The notes under the pieces are model-generated. The model worked only from the letters and a program-made list of their open reading frames with translations, ran no database searches and had not been told where the DNA came from. A program made the position numbers and the translations under genes. 64,000 nt of DNA from Warburgia ugandensis (taxonomy: Eukaryota; Streptophyta; Magnoliopsida; Canellales; Canellaceae): positions 18,513,103-18,577,102 of the forward strand of contig CP141131.1 in NCBI GenBank assembly GCA_035236585.1, read 5' to 3'. Below are positions 23,593 to 34,469 of this stretch, piece after piece. Each line of letters begins with the position of its first letter. Position 1 is the first letter of the stretch.

Positions 23593-25716
23593 CTTCTTTT
23601 ATTTCCTTTCCTTTCACCTTTTTGTTTCTACCTTTTGCACTCTTTTATTTTTCCATCCATGTTTTGATATGGATTCCACTCCACTATATCCTTTACATTT
23701 CTTTTTATCGGAGTCTCTAGTGGTGCACGACAAGAGGGACAAACACAGCGGCAGTTCATTCACGTGTAACTTCTGAAAAATCCTTTCAACTTCTGCCTGT
23801 GAAAAAAAAGAAAAAGTAAACAGAAGAAAACCGGAGAAAAAGTAATCTGTCTCCGGAGATCTAAATTGGGATGTTGTCGTTTTGCACTCCTTTGTGATGG
23901 ACAAGGTAAGTTAGGAGGAAAAAAAACACTAGTTTTTTTCTCTCTTTTACCAACATTTGCGTGCACTACTAGGAGTTATGCTAATTTGACAAACTGCTAG
24001 TATTCAGATCAGGTTTTAGAGAGTTTACTTGATTTAGCAGTTTGATTTACTGTGATAGCCTGTACTTCCTGAGTTTTAAGTCAGAAAATCCTAGCTAATG
24101 CGTTTCATTGGTTTTAAAACTTATTTCATAGGATTTACAAGTCTAATTAGACGTCTAGGAATGCTAGCTAATTTGCCTACTACAAGTCTAATTGATTTAC
24201 GGTGATAGCCTGTACGTTCTGAGGTTGAAGTAAGAAAATCCTAGCAAATGTGTTTCATTGGTTTTGAAACTTATTTCATAGGAGTTACTAGTCTAATTGG
24301 ATGTCTAGGAATTCGTTGCCTATTACTTTTATTGAATGTTAAACACACACCTAGGAGCACCTCGAATCCTGGGCCAACTAGGTCTAGAGGGCATTTGCTC
24401 AATTCTTTGCCTCTGACTAAAAGTTGTGACAGCTAATAGTGTCTAATTTTCTACCATTAGTTTCTTATTTTTTGTGCTTCAGTGAGTTTCGTTCTTTAGT
24501 CCACCATTTTTACCTTGTCTGATTAGGTCATGTATCCTTTTCACTTCGTCATGGTTGCTTCTAAAGATAGTATGAATTTCTAGTATCCTGATCATTCTTA
24601 TGAGTTTTCATCAAGGTGAGCTGGTTCTCTTGGGTTTGTTTAGTGAGATGGTGACCATGAACTGATTTAAAATTTTAGCTTAGAAGCTCATAACATGCTA
24701 CTCGTGGAATATCATTTCAAATGGCATGATATATGTTTCTGCAGTAAATTTCTAGTGTCCTGAAATTTTTTATGAATTTCCCTGAAGGTGCTCTGGTTAT
24801 CTTAGGTTTGTCTAATGAGTTGGTGACCATGAACATAGTTTAGATCTCTTCTCGCATTAGATGCGTGCAAATCAATTTTTCCTTTGTCGACGCTATCGAA
24901 AATTTGAAAATCTGCTTGCTGTCTGTTCTTTCATTACATGTTGATTCCTGTTTGCTTTGGCTAATTCTTGGTTATAAAAGATCTGACAAAGGTGACTGAT
25001 TGTTGTGCCCATATGTGTGTAATTTAATTATGTTGCCCCTTATCACTCATGTCACCAAGTAAATAGAATAGTTGTTGTTTCTTTAACTTTGGCTTATCTT
25101 TTTGCTTGGCTTGAAAGAAAATGGGGAACAAAGAGACATATTGCCTCTCCATCTACTGTCTTTTAGTTCACACACAAATATGATAATAAGACTTTTTCTC
25201 TTCCTTTTATAAGAGGCGGACACCTTTAAACTACTAGAGAAATTCTAAATTTCAGATAATGCTAAATAGTGTTTGACTGCCCCTTGAGGCCCTTGTTACG
25301 CACTGCCTTTTGTTATTAACCTTCTCACAACGTTCAAGCATGCCTCTAAGAGAGCCTACAAACCTTTTTCAGACTATTTTCCAGGTGGTTTAGTGAGGCA
25401 TCTCTTCTGCCCCACATTTGTGGAAACTCCACCTTAACTGGCTTGAGCTGTTGATGTTTTATGATGTTGTTGAGTTTGAAGTGTTGTTCCTTCATCATGA
25501 TGGAGTATTTTCATTTTTAAGTCCTTGAACTTTCTTTGGAGATTCGTCGTAGTGATTGGAACTTGTATTTTTCAGCATTACACAAGTTCCAAGCTTGACA
25601 GTATAAATTTAAAGAGAGGAAGGCCAACACTCGAGGATGGCCTTGAGTTGCAGCATAAAGTTGCTCGGAGACAAGAAATAGATCACTTCAGCGGAGAGGA
25701 TGACATGTCTGATTGA
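11972..25716 (+). CDS. ELF7: PAF1 homologue, Paf1 complex subunit (EARLY FLOWERING 7)
   Basis: Twelve exons assembled by reading splice sites: 11972-12906, 16234-16302, 19092-19199, 19298-19478, 19557-19636, 19747-19866, 21150-21255, 21700-21786, 22106-22174, 22316-22390, 22470-22628 and 25576-25716. All introns are GT-AG, and the joined length of 2130 bases keeps one frame (709 aa). Residues 1-180 are Pro/Ser/His-rich. A charged EEERRLRKKREYEKQREEEK-type helix spans about 228-255. The Paf1 domain starts near 300 with NRLKKPTTFLCKLKFRNELP and includes FVEPDLGIPLDLLD, PTDKGVSWLVKTQYIS and EKFLAYMVPEPDEL. The C-terminus is acidic (GEDDMSD). Known role: a core subunit of the nuclear Paf1 complex, which acts with RNA polymerase II in elongation and histone modification; Arabidopsis ELF7 is needed for FLC expression. 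The product is longer than Arabidopsis ELF7 (about 590 aa), mainly in the Pro-rich region. The start was chosen because MASFRPF matches the family N-terminus. Introns 1 (3.3 kb), 2 (2.8 kb) and 11 (2.9 kb) are repeat-loaded. Confidence 0.95.
13830..14735. repeat. Diverged tandem duplication in ELF7 intron 1
   Basis: Unit 1 (about 13830-14260) and unit 2 (about 14283-14735) align in order. Shared landmarks are 'ggccatagctt', 'gctcctattggatga', 'tgtgctaatc', 'atcccattttgccatta', 'agggttgtttt', 'cacttctttatgatgcaa' and 'agcat'. The period is about 450 bp. No coding potential was seen in either unit. Confidence 0.85.
16836..17017 (-). mobile_element. Au-like SINE, full length, in ELF7 intron 2
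   Basis: On the minus strand it runs from 'ggggagccttggcacaacgg', the tRNA-derived head (B-box-like 'acgggttcaag'), to '...gggagcttcgtgcaccgggg' and 'ctgccctt'. It is flanked by the perfect 17-bp target duplication 'tcactatccaccttata' at 16819-16835 and 17018-17034. The order of motifs matches the angiosperm Au SINE family. An open frame crossing it (16743-17135) is a by-product. Confidence 0.93.
17112..17190 (+). pseudogene. tRNA-like relic (elongator Met type?)
   Basis: The sequence shows an A-box-like 'ttggctaagtgcac', a CAT-anticodon-like 'ctcataa' and a B-box-like 'cgacttgaatcc' in tRNA spacing. The D-stem bases gcac/gtgc pair. The anticodon and acceptor stems pair poorly, so it is at best a decayed tRNA copy or a SINE head. 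Confidence 0.3.
17337..17352. repeat. (CA)n microsatellite
   Basis: Eight CA units in ELF7 intron 2, upstream of the LINE fragment. Confidence 0.8.
17430..17965 (+). mobile_element. RTE-type LINE fragment (3' end of ORF) in ELF7 intron 2
   Basis: Broken frames give pieces typical of the end of plant RTE-clade reverse-transcriptase ORFs: RPRWFGHVQWR at about 17750-17785, EMRMF-like and GKTRKDKIRNE-like text at about 17637-17700, and a final 'agattcgtgtggcgacccc'. Several frameshifts and stops are present. The usual tail after 'gacccc' is absent here; instead a separate 40-bp copy of the tail sits at 18076. Confidence 0.8.
18076..18115 (+). mobile_element. 40-bp RTE LINE tail insertion with target duplication
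   Basis: The insert is only 'gctgacccctaattgg' plus 'aataaggtc' plus a (TGA)n tail. It is flanked by 17-bp direct repeats with 16 matches: 'agagctctggtgatttg' at 18059-18075 and 'agagatctggtgatttg' at 18116-18132. This looks like a complete, extremely 5'-truncated LINE integration. Confidence 0.8.
19977..20047 (+). mobile_element. Au-like SINE, 5'-truncated, with target duplication, ELF7 intron 6
   Basis: It begins at 'cccttgtggtctgcccc' and ends 'catggctgcccctttttt'. It is flanked by 16-bp repeats 'attcacgtacacatga' (19961-19976) and 'attcatgtacacatga' (20048-20063), with 15 of 16 matching. Its 71 bp represent only the 3' part, so it was truncated at integration rather than later. Confidence 0.88.
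20099..20309. repeat. Long imperfect foldback (about 210 bp) in ELF7 intron 6
   Basis: The left arm, beginning 'tatgatgcaccaga' at 20116, pairs with the right arm ending 'tctggtgcatcata' at 20294. The central arms 'gtgaggttcttcctcgtcat' and 'atgatgaggaagaacctcac' pair almost perfectly. Outer 'agtacat' and 'atgtact' extend the stem. Pairing covers about 70-90 bases per arm with a loop of about 50 bases. It could be a MITE remnant or a MIRNA-like hairpin; no known miRNA sequence was recognised. Confidence 0.85.
22875..23056 (-). mobile_element. Au-like SINE, full length, in ELF7 intron 11
   Basis: The copy runs on the minus strand from 'ggggagccttggcacaacgg' to 'ggctgccctttt'. Target duplications 'cctctaggatattatg' (22859-22874) and 'cctctaggatatcatg' (23057-23072) differ at one base. 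Confidence 0.93.
23523..23590. repeat. (GA)34 microsatellite in ELF7 intron 11
   Basis: An uninterrupted GA run. It produces a spurious Glu-Arg repeat ORF. Confidence 0.97.
24043..24320. repeat. Tandem duplication, about 149-bp period, ELF7 intron 11
   Basis: 'gatttactgtgatagcctg' at 24043 and 'gatttacggtgatagcctg' at 24192 start two units. Both continue through 'gaaaatcctagc', 'gtttcattggtttt', 'cttatttcatagga' and 'tctaggaat'. Confidence 0.85.
24572..24850. repeat. Tandem duplication, about 172-bp period, ELF7 intron 11
   Basis: The two units share 'aatttctagt-tcctga', 'ggtgagctggttctctt' or 'ggtgctctggttatctt', 'ggtttgt' and 'ttggtgaccatgaac' (first unit 'atggtgaccatgaac'), at about 24574 and 24746. 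Confidence 0.75.
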
Positions 25717-28700
25717 ATGATGGCGTCAACATTGCTGTCTTGAGAAAAGTTTCAAATTTGGATGGACATGTATATCACCAGAAATTCAACATCCGTGGTG
25801 GAGCTGTTAGAGAGATCAGTCAACCTGGATGTTCACTCGTGGAAGGCAAGGCAGTGCTTTTATCCACAACTTGTATTCTCATGTCAATTAATTGTGAGTT
25901 TTAGTTGTTGTTATAAGAACATAAATTTTATTTTCATTTTTTACATGAATATCACCTGTATGCTAAAGCATTTGAGTTTTTCATAATGATAGATGTCCTT
26001 TACACCTTTTTGTCCCATTTCTGTTTTATTTCATGCAGCGTCTCAGTTGAGTACTTCTATTTTCAGAGTTTCAGTAATGTCTAAACTGTAAATTGGCATC
26101 AATGATAGTAATGTATTAGTATACTGCTTTAATTAGCTTTGTCACTAACAATGCGGAAGATGACTATCTTTTTGGCCACTCAATTGAAATATATTTATTT
26201 TAGCTGTTATTGTTACTTTTATGGAGTTCAAATAGATATTTAAATGGTATTGATGCGACATTAAAGCTTATCCATCTTGTTATTGTATTATTGATAGGAG
26301 ATTTGCCATGTCCAGTGATATAATTGAGATTAAATAGAGATTCTGGAAATAATTAGGGTAGCAAGTGTATTTCAAATTATAATTGGCTTGATTAATAGAG
26401 CTCCCTGGATCAAATGTTGAAAAACTTCTTTCAAGAGCGTGTTTACTTGGTGTGAACCATTCTGTTGCCTGACTCAGTAAAAGCTGAATATTCATCGATA
26501 ACCTTGATTTCATTCACTTCTACATCTGTGTGTTCTTGTGGGACGAGTTTCTGAGAACTGATTATTGTTTACACGAGGAGCATTTTTTTGAGTGAAAATT
26601 TACCCCAATACCGTTATAGGATAACAGATCAGATTACTTACATGGAAGCATGCTGAAATTGGAGTTTGCTTTGATCCAAACGTGGGTTATTTCAAAACCA
26701 GAATGGAAAAATGCTGTCATCCATTCTGATGCACTTCGTTCGTCAACTTCTTGTAAGTCATTTTTCCTATATTTATAGCCTTGGCAGATCTTTAACAAAA
26801 AGAATCTAGGATCCAGCAACCTCCTCCTACTGTCAGCTCCTTCCATTTGGTGCAGTTGTAAATATGTTTCCTGTTCTTTCATCGACTATCAGAACCCATA
26901 GAATCTATGAATGTTTTTTGACAGTTGATCCATCCACCTTCAAAGAAACAATTCTGGTTTGAATGTCATTTTGCATACAGTTCTAGTTTAGCATACCCGT
27001 GGATTTTGACAGTTTAGTCCATAAACAATCTCAATCAATGGAGTTGGACATACTTAAAGTCTTAACTCTATAAACATGCAACTTACTTGAAAAAATAGAG
27101 GATTAAAGATGTTAAGAGTGATCAACATGGAAGAATCAGCTGCAATAAGAAGTGATTTAACTGGTAATTATGTATTTGGAGGTTGCCATGTTCGCAGGTT
27201 TATGTCGTGATGAAGCACAATGAGAATTTGAATTGACCCAGAGGATGCTATTGGTTTCAGGAGGCATTTTGTATTATATTAAAAAATAATAAAGAAGCAC
27301 AAGAGAGCTTGTTGCAGGGGATGGAAATTACTGAGGGAACAACTCAGAGTTCTAGGTGTGAAGGAAGTTAATTCACTGTGAATATGTTTTGTTTTGTTTC
27401 ACATATTACCATTTTACTGATGGGATCATATTTTGATGATAATTCAAAGTTTTATCATATCAAACAACTCACTGATAGGGGCCTTCAGAATTTCTCTGTG
27501 TTGCAGCCCACTAAACTTAGATGGTGTTGTCTCTACCAAGGCTTGCTTCCCCTCTGCCTCTGCCTCTGCCTCTGCCTCTTTCACTTGATCTCACTTTCCC
27601 CTTTCTCATTGCCCCCATCCTCTCTCTCTCTCTCTCTCCAAAAAGAAAGCAACTAAGCAAGTTGACGCAAGCAACCTCAGTTTGGCACATTGAACCGTAG
27701 AAATTCACAGTTACAACTGAAGCAGTTTGCAGTAGTTCAGGATTTATGAGCCAATAATAGAGTTAAAAAGGCAAGAGGCTGGTAGTTTTCTTTACCTATC
27801 TCCTCTACAAAATATTCTCATATATTTTAAGCTTTGTCTCAGCCGTCATCTTCTTCATCATGTTGAATTGTTGGAGTTGTCGGCATCCTCCGATCACAGC
27901 CATCATCTTCTTGATCATGCTTTTGAGATGGAAATAGTTGTCTTCATGGCTAGAATGGATGTCCCACAGTTGAAGTGCTCAAGGAAGCCAATCGTGTATG
28001 TGATTATCAACATCAAAGTCAGTAGTATTCAATCTTATTGAAAGTGCACATATTGGTTATTTTCATGGACTTCATGAACTGTAGTCATGTGGGTAGTTTC
28101 CTATTGAAGGCCTTCTTAATAGAACCTTCCAATCTCCTAAGAATTTCTACTGCAAATGCGTGTTGGATGATCTTCTTGAAAACCTTGCTTTTCATTGCAC
28201 TAAATGTTTCAATCAGCCTTATACTAGTTAAAGCTCTTCTTGCTGCCTTTGCTGTTCTGCAAATTTCCTCCATGTTTGCTCAGGAGAGGTGTCCTAATGT
28301 GGTACTTGTTCTTTGGCCTTCTTCATGTCACGGTGTCTTGTTGAATTTGATGGTGATAACTTGAAGAGATGTCCTGATAGGAACATGAATTCTTCATATC
28401 AGTTGGAATCACAGAGAAATAGTAGAGCCTCATGAAGAGCTACTCTGTTTTTAGAGGGAGATTGGAGATCAGAATGAAGATTCTGTAATCTGTGACCTAG
28501 TGGCACTTCTTCTAACATACTATAGCTACACATTAAAGTTTGGTGCGATGTATGTTTTTTATTTGATTTTGGATCATTCCTTTTTGTTCTTTTTCTTTTT
28601 CCCTTGAACCGTGGTTAGCAGATTGATTGGTTGCTATACCATACCCAACCACACTCATGCCACATAACAAATGCAAGGATGCCATTGTATTTTACCAAAA

Positions 28701-28984
28701 GGATAACCGTTATATCCATCATCAAATATGTGACTCTCACCCACACAAGTATTTTCTTCTGCTCTTTGCTCCCTTTCCTTTCTGTAGCTATTCGTGTGTG
28801 ATGGCTTTCTCAAGTCTTCCTTGGTGAGTTCATACCGAAGGGCGGGGTTCATATAAAAAAAAGGCAAGAAGCAAGAGTCAAAACTCCCTTGGTGAGGCTG
28901 GTAACTTGGATGGAGACCACAAAGCCGTTGTGGGCAAAAGGAGTGGAATGTCAAGCATGAAGTCAGAGAGATATGCCTATACTG
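25717..28984. other. ELF7 3' flank and intergenic DNA
   Basis: No second gene was recognised. The first few hundred bases should hold the ELF7 3' UTR, but no decisive polyadenylation site can be named. A (CCTCTG)n hexamer run lies at 27551-27579, followed by a short CT run at about 27619-27637. ORFs here (up to 108 codons near 28038-28364) carry no known domain. Confidence 0.45.
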
Positions 28985-29003
28985 CTTATCTACATCAGTC
29001 ACT

Positions 29004-29111
29004 GATCATCAAGACCTTATCCCAATTAGGGGTTGGCCACATGAATCTCATTCCTCCGTTCCTCTCTCCCTCTATCTCCATGTTAAATCCCTTTCGTCCT
29101 TATCTGCTAAA
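29004..29111 (-). mobile_element. 108-bp RTE LINE tail insertion with 19-bp target duplication
   Basis: On the plus strand it starts 'gatcatcaagaccttatccc' followed by 'aattaggggttggccac', the complement of the RTE 3' end. It is flanked by the perfect direct repeat 'cttatctacatcagtcact' at 28985-29003 and 29112-29130. Confidence 0.9.
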
Positions 29112-29130
29112 CTTATCTACATCAGTCACT

Positions 29131-30525
29131 AAATTGAATTGATCCTTCTATCCTCTTGAGTCTGGAAATTACTTGATCACCTCAAATGTCTTACCACCCT
29201 CTGAGAGAGTTCTTGAGTATACAAGTTAAGAGTATAAGGGAGATAAAAATTTCCTTGTAGTGCTGTGTGGGGCACTTGACAGAAAAATAATCTCAAATAT
29301 TGAAAAGATTACACTTGTGGCACAAATCAACCCCAAGTTATCTTATAAGGCCCTCGATCAAGTTCATGATGTCCCCACTGCCAATGACTTCGCGCAAGGA
29401 CCTCCAGAGCAATCTGACAATAAGATCATATGATTTCTGATTGGGCTTGAAAATTTACAAAAAGAAAGTCTCCTTTTAGATTGAAATGTTTTTCTATCAG
29501 TTTTCTGCCATTCAGCAAGCACCTCATGAAAAGTAGAAGGTTTGTCGCGCATCATAGGTATATCCCAGATTCATTTGTTCTTACTAGATCATTCATTTTA
29601 GTCTTGAAGCTTACTCTGTTATTGATACAACATGAAAGGCCTACATTTGCTTCCATGACATCAAAGTAATACCCGAAACATCACCCACCACATAAGCCAC
29701 ACATTGAGTACTTTTTAGGTACTCTTCTTTACAAATCATCAACCACGCTGCTTGTGGTTGATCATTGAAAGGGGCAAGGTCATGGTCGAGGTTACCCGTT
29801 GTTTCAGAAGTGCCCTATTCAATAATCTCCACCAAGTTGACTCCTGTGCGCAAGACCACTCCTTGATCCACATCTAAGTTCTTCTCTTTTGAATTCACCC
29901 CCATTCCCTACAACTTGGCCATGTCATCTGAAGTCCCAGCAGATTCAATGCTTGTATCTTTTCTTGATTGTAGAAATTTCTATCATGCATATAAAAATTA
30001 CTTTATCCATAGATTTGCACCATCTCATACCTCACATATGTTGTCCTTGGCAAAGCTATGTATCTCTTCAGCAGGTCACTGCTTCAGTTCTTAATGGGTC
30101 AGTTTGAGATTTACATCTTTACCCTCTCAAATGTCTTGCAAACTGGCCAGTCCTGATCCTATCTGTTTGTATTTTTGTCCAGCTGATCCTGTCTGTTTGC
30201 ATTTTTGCCCAGTAGCAATTTCCACGAGGGGCATCATTGTCTTTGTCTATAAAACTCACACACTCATTCCATCATGGAAGTTATAAAGCCACTTTCACCT
30301 TTTCCATTTAATCAGCCTGCCTTACTACCTCAGGCTGAGCATGACTCCTTTCCATTACCATTTCCTCACCTGCCTCTTACTACCATTTTCTCCAACACTT
30401 GTACTACACCTCACCTCTCTTGCCTACAAGTGTCTAGCATATTTCCAGTCTACGAAAATATCAGTCTAATATTGATGACTAGCCTACCTTATCATGAGCT
30501 TCAGTAGGACATTTTGATAGCATAT
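29131..30525. other. Intergenic DNA, no gene recognised
   Basis: Only short open frames occur, such as 63 codons on the minus strand at 29364-29555. Base composition and codon-like texture hint at decayed coding or transposon sequence around 29340-29900, but nothing was identified. Confidence 0.35.
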
Positions 30526-31007
30526 TGTCAAGGGGTTGTAGTTTCACTTATACTAAACCCGTGCAACACTTGTGCACAACTCCTTTGCGGAGCACAAGTC
30601 CGCCTTTTACTCCTCTCACTTGCTAGGGCTACACTCACCCACTAGAGCAATGAGAGGAACTCAGAAATGAGTGATGTACAATGAGCTTGTCTGAGTTACA
30701 AATGAGGACCTAAACCCTATTTATACTTGTGCTCCTCCATCCACCTCCTTAATGGATGGCTAGGATAAATACATGTGTCAATCATATACTGGTTGAGGAC
30801 CATTCTAGAATTCTCTCAAGAAGTTTCTACATAAATATCTTAGTTTACCTCTTTTTAAATATTTACAATCTCTTCTAGAAACGAGGCCTTGTTCCATGGA
30901 TCTTCAACAGCGGGCCTAAGTCCCTCATGCCAAGTTTATGAGCTAAGCAGATCTCCTTTATAGCCTCCAAGCCTTGGTCATAGGCCTTGCAATGCAAGTC
31001 CGTGACA
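30526..31007 (-). repeat. LTR 1 (482 bp)
   Basis: Starts 'tgtcaaggggttgtagtttc' and ends 'gcaagtccgtgaca'. It is followed on the plus strand by 'ttctcccccatc', which on the element strand is a polypurine tract (gatgggggagaa) just upstream of the 3' LTR, fixing the orientation as minus. Confidence 0.88.
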
Positions 31008-31264
31008 TTCTCCCCCATCTGATAAGGTTGACGCCCTCGTCGACATATCTCCATTGGTATTGCAAACTTCAACCTTTGCGCATCCCATGTTGCCTCGTGA
31101 TCCTTATGAGATGCCTTGCCTTGGTCCTCCCTTTGTACATTGGCACTTTGCCATTCTTGTGCTCTGCAGGGACCTTCTTGATCCTCTTCAATGTATGGGC
31201 GTCCTTGCCCTCATGTGCACTTTTGCAACTGTGATTTCAAAGCCTCTTGTGCCTTTGTGCAACT
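31008..31264 (-). mobile_element. Shortest interior (257 bp), 3' end only
   Basis: It aligns with the region next to LTR 2 in the large interior ('catcccatgttgc', 'atgagatgccttg', 'cacattggca', 'cttgtgctc'). It contains the polypurine tract but no primer-binding site or gag, so nearly the whole interior was deleted. Confidence 0.8.
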
Positions 31265-31701
31265 TGTCACAGGGTAGCAGTTTCACTTATGCTAAACCTG
31301 TGCGGCACTTGTGCGCAACTCCTTTTTGCTAGGCACAAGTTAGCCCTCCACTCCTACTCTCACTTGTTGGGCTACACTCACTCACCTACAAAAGCAATGA
31401 GACGAACTCAGAAAGGAAACTCTCTAAATGTATTGGGATCATTATATGTGTCAGTATGTCAATAGTCCAGATCATCTTTTGGAACCCTCCTCTTTCTAGA
31501 TTATTCTACCAATCTCTTAGAGCATTCTAGATTATTACAGAAGATCTAAGATATTTACAAGGAATTCTTTGGAAACCAGGCCTTGTTCCATAGATCTAAG
31601 AATACGGGCCTAAGTCCTTTAGGCTATATCCACAAGCTAAACAGAGCTTCCATGTGGCCTGTATGCCTTGGTCACGGGCCTTGCAATGCAAGTCTGTGAC
31701 A
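31265..31701 (-). repeat. LTR 2 (437 bp)
   Basis: Starts 'tgtcacagggtagcagtttc' and ends 'gcaagtctgtgaca'. It is shorter than its sisters through internal deletions. Confidence 0.9.
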
Positions 31702-33944
31702 TTCGCTCGCACCTGATAATGTTGACACTATCGTTGACACATCTCAACTTGTGTCATGAACTTTAACCTTCGACATATCCCATGTTGCTTAGTGATCATC
31801 ATGAGATGCCTTGTCATGTCCCTCTTGCACATTGGCAGCCAGCCACTCTTGTGCTCCAAGGTGACTTTCTTTGTCTCCTTCATATTGTGTGTACTCTTGC
31901 ACACCTGTTGGTAGTCGCACCTCTGGCGCCCCTGCACTACTGTCCTTTGTTTTTTGTGCCCTCTGCACCTTAGTGTGGCAACTACCATCCACTGTGCTCC
32001 TTGCACAACTTTGCTTGGATTCGCCCATCCTAGAGTCCTTCCGTCGTAGCACACTCTTGTCAACCACTGGTTTCTCCTCGGACCCTTCAGACCATAGCAC
32101 CCTAATGGCACCTAGATGACGTAAGTCTAGCTGTGTTGACTCCACACTCGCCGTGGATCCCTTTATTAGCTGCAAGGCGGATAGCATCTTCCCTTGTCTC
32201 TTTCCATCCTTCAACACTGGGACCGTGCAAGGGGTCTTCTCATCAAAGAAGCTCAATATTCCAAGGTGTGGCATAGGGATGACTCTAGCCATGGTGAGGA
32301 AATCCATTCCCGGGATAACCTCATAATTGTCCAAAGGCACTACAGTCAAAGTATGGTGCCTTGCCACTCTCCCACTTTGATAGGTGCATCTTTGACAACT
32401 CCAAGTACGGTCTTCGCTTCAAAGTTTACTACCTTTATCCTGCTCTCATCCTTCTTCATCTTGAGGCCTAATCTCTTAGCCTCTCCTTTTGAGATGAAGT
32501 TGTGAGTAGCTCTTGTGTCTACCATAGCCCGTGTGCCTTTGCCATTGAGGCACATGTCTACATACATTAAACTTTTCCCTGCATGGATAGGTTTGGTTCC
32601 TGATGCCTGCCCCATCATAGCATTGAGGAGTCTAAGTGCCCCCATCTTAGGCTCCTACCCTTCATCCTCATCCATTACCTTGTGGTTCTCCCTTTCGACC
32701 ACTCAGGCATTAAGGGTCTTTTTCTTTGGACAGTCTATTGCACAATGATTTCTATCGCATATGAAGCAAGTAAAGCATTGGGGAAGGAACTTACCTCTGC
32801 CCTTCGAGTCATGTTGGCCTTCCCTGCCTTCTTCCTTATGACCTTTAGGCTTGTCCTCCTCACTATTGCTTCCATTAGACTTGCTTTTTTTCACCTCTCT
32901 AGTGCCTTCAGCCCTTTTGTCAAACTTCACTAATTTCTCTATAGTTGAGAGTGTAGTGGCCAAGTCTTGCACTACCCTCCTTTGCAACTCTTGTACCACC
33001 CAAGGTTGCAACCCATCCATGAATAAGAACAACTTGTCCTTCTCATTCATATCTGAGATGTTCAGAAGCAAAGCCGTGAATTGGTTGACATATTCACGGA
33101 TAGATCCCATATGCTATAGTTGCTTTAGATTCTTCCGAGCCAAGTATTCCACATTCTTTGGAAAGAATTGGGCTTTGATCTCTCTCTTAAAGTCTTCCCA
33201 AGTGACTATGGTGCAACGACCATCATCTACGTCACTGTACCTCCATCTTCACCATAGCATTGTATTATCACAAAGATACATCGTTGCCACATCCACCTTC
33301 ATGGCCTCCTCAGAAACCTTGGAAGCTTTAAGGTATTGTTCCATTTGCCATAGAAAATTCTCCAAGTCCTTGGCATCATGGGTTCCCTCGTAGCTTGTAG
33401 GTTCAGGGATCTTGACTTTAGGAGCAAACTACTTTGGTTCAGATCCTCCCCCACTAGCTACAGCCTTCTCCACTAGGGCTAGACGCATTTTCACATCCTC
33501 TAAGCCAACTACCTCTCATGTAGCCCTACTATCTCACCTTCTATAGTCTCGAGGTGATCAGTCATGCCTTCTACCCTTTCTGTGCTCTCTGTATTCATAG
33601 TCTTGAATACTTTGAAAGAACTTCGTATGTCATCTTGGAGACTATGTAAAGCATCCACATAGGCACTAGACTTGTTCAAGTAATCAGAAAGAGTTTGCTC
33701 AAACTTACCAAATCTTTCTTCCAACATAGTGAGGTGAGCATCCAAAGCCAATTCCTTTAATGGATCTTTGGACTTCTCCCTCCTTGACCTGTGTTGGGCT
33801 TCCATAGGCACGTTGCTCACTCCAGACTCGCTTGCCATGATGCTAGTGTGAGGTTTACCCAATCTCCACAAGCAATTCCCAACTCGAACCAATGAACCAT
33901 CAATTTGATACCAACACCTGGTAACAACCTGCTTTGACTCCAAT
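31702..33944 (-). pseudogene. Gag-protease region of the retrotransposon, degraded
   Basis: Read on the minus strand from 33943 there is a gag N-terminal coiled-coil-like segment, followed by a retrotransposon gag core (33393-32900; motif GSIREYVNQF at about 33105). A CX2CX3HX4C zinc knuckle (CFICDRNHCAIDCP) lies at about 32745-32775. The aspartic protease (about 32645-32280) keeps GMDFL. A stop codon sits in the gag frame at 33114-33116. The protease active-site triplet reads D-T-R (32511-32519) where the family has D-T/S-G, so enzyme activity is unlikely. No reverse transcriptase follows; after the protease comes an unrelated-looking charged tail before LTR 2. Confidence 0.85.
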
Positions 33945-34469
33945 TGTCACGGGGTAGCAGTTTCACCTATGCTAAACCCATGCGGCACTTGTGCGCAACT
34001 CCTTTTTGCTAGGCACAAGTCAGCCTTCCACTCCTACTCTCACTTGCTAGGCTACACTCACCCACAAAAGCAATAAGAGGAACTTAGAAAGGAAACTCTT
34101 TAAATGTATTGAGCTTAACTGAACTGAGTTGATTACAAATGAGGAGCTAATCCCTATATATACTTGCTCTCCCCATCCATCTCCTCAATGGATGGTTGGG
34201 ATCATTACATGTGTCAGTATATCATCTTCTGGAACCCTCCTACTCTTTCTAGATTATTCTACCATTCTCTTAGAGCATTCTAGATTATTACAAAAGATCT
34301 AAGATATTTACAAGGAATTCTGTGGAAACCAGGCTTTTTGGAATTAAGCCTTGTTCCACAGATCCAAGAATACGGGCCTAAGTCCTTTAGGCTACATCCA
34401 CAGGCTAAACAGGGCTTCCGTGTGGCTTGTATGCCTTGGTCACAGGCCTTGCAATGCAAGTTTGTGACA
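33945..34469 (-). repeat. LTR 3 (525 bp)
   Basis: Starts 'tgtcacggggtagcagtttc' and ends 'gcaagtttgtgaca'. It acts as the 5' LTR of the large interior and as the 3' LTR of the 599-bp interior. The primer-binding site beside it is decayed (tggtatcaaatt on the element strand, 33905-33916 region). Confidence 0.92.

Noticed and set aside
23505..23720. Glu-Arg repeat protein
   Set aside because: Translation of the (GA)34 microsatellite.
31054..33393. Several plus-strand ORFs of 80-180 codons across the retrotransposon
   Set aside because: They are antisense shadows of the minus-strand gag-protease and LTR sequence.
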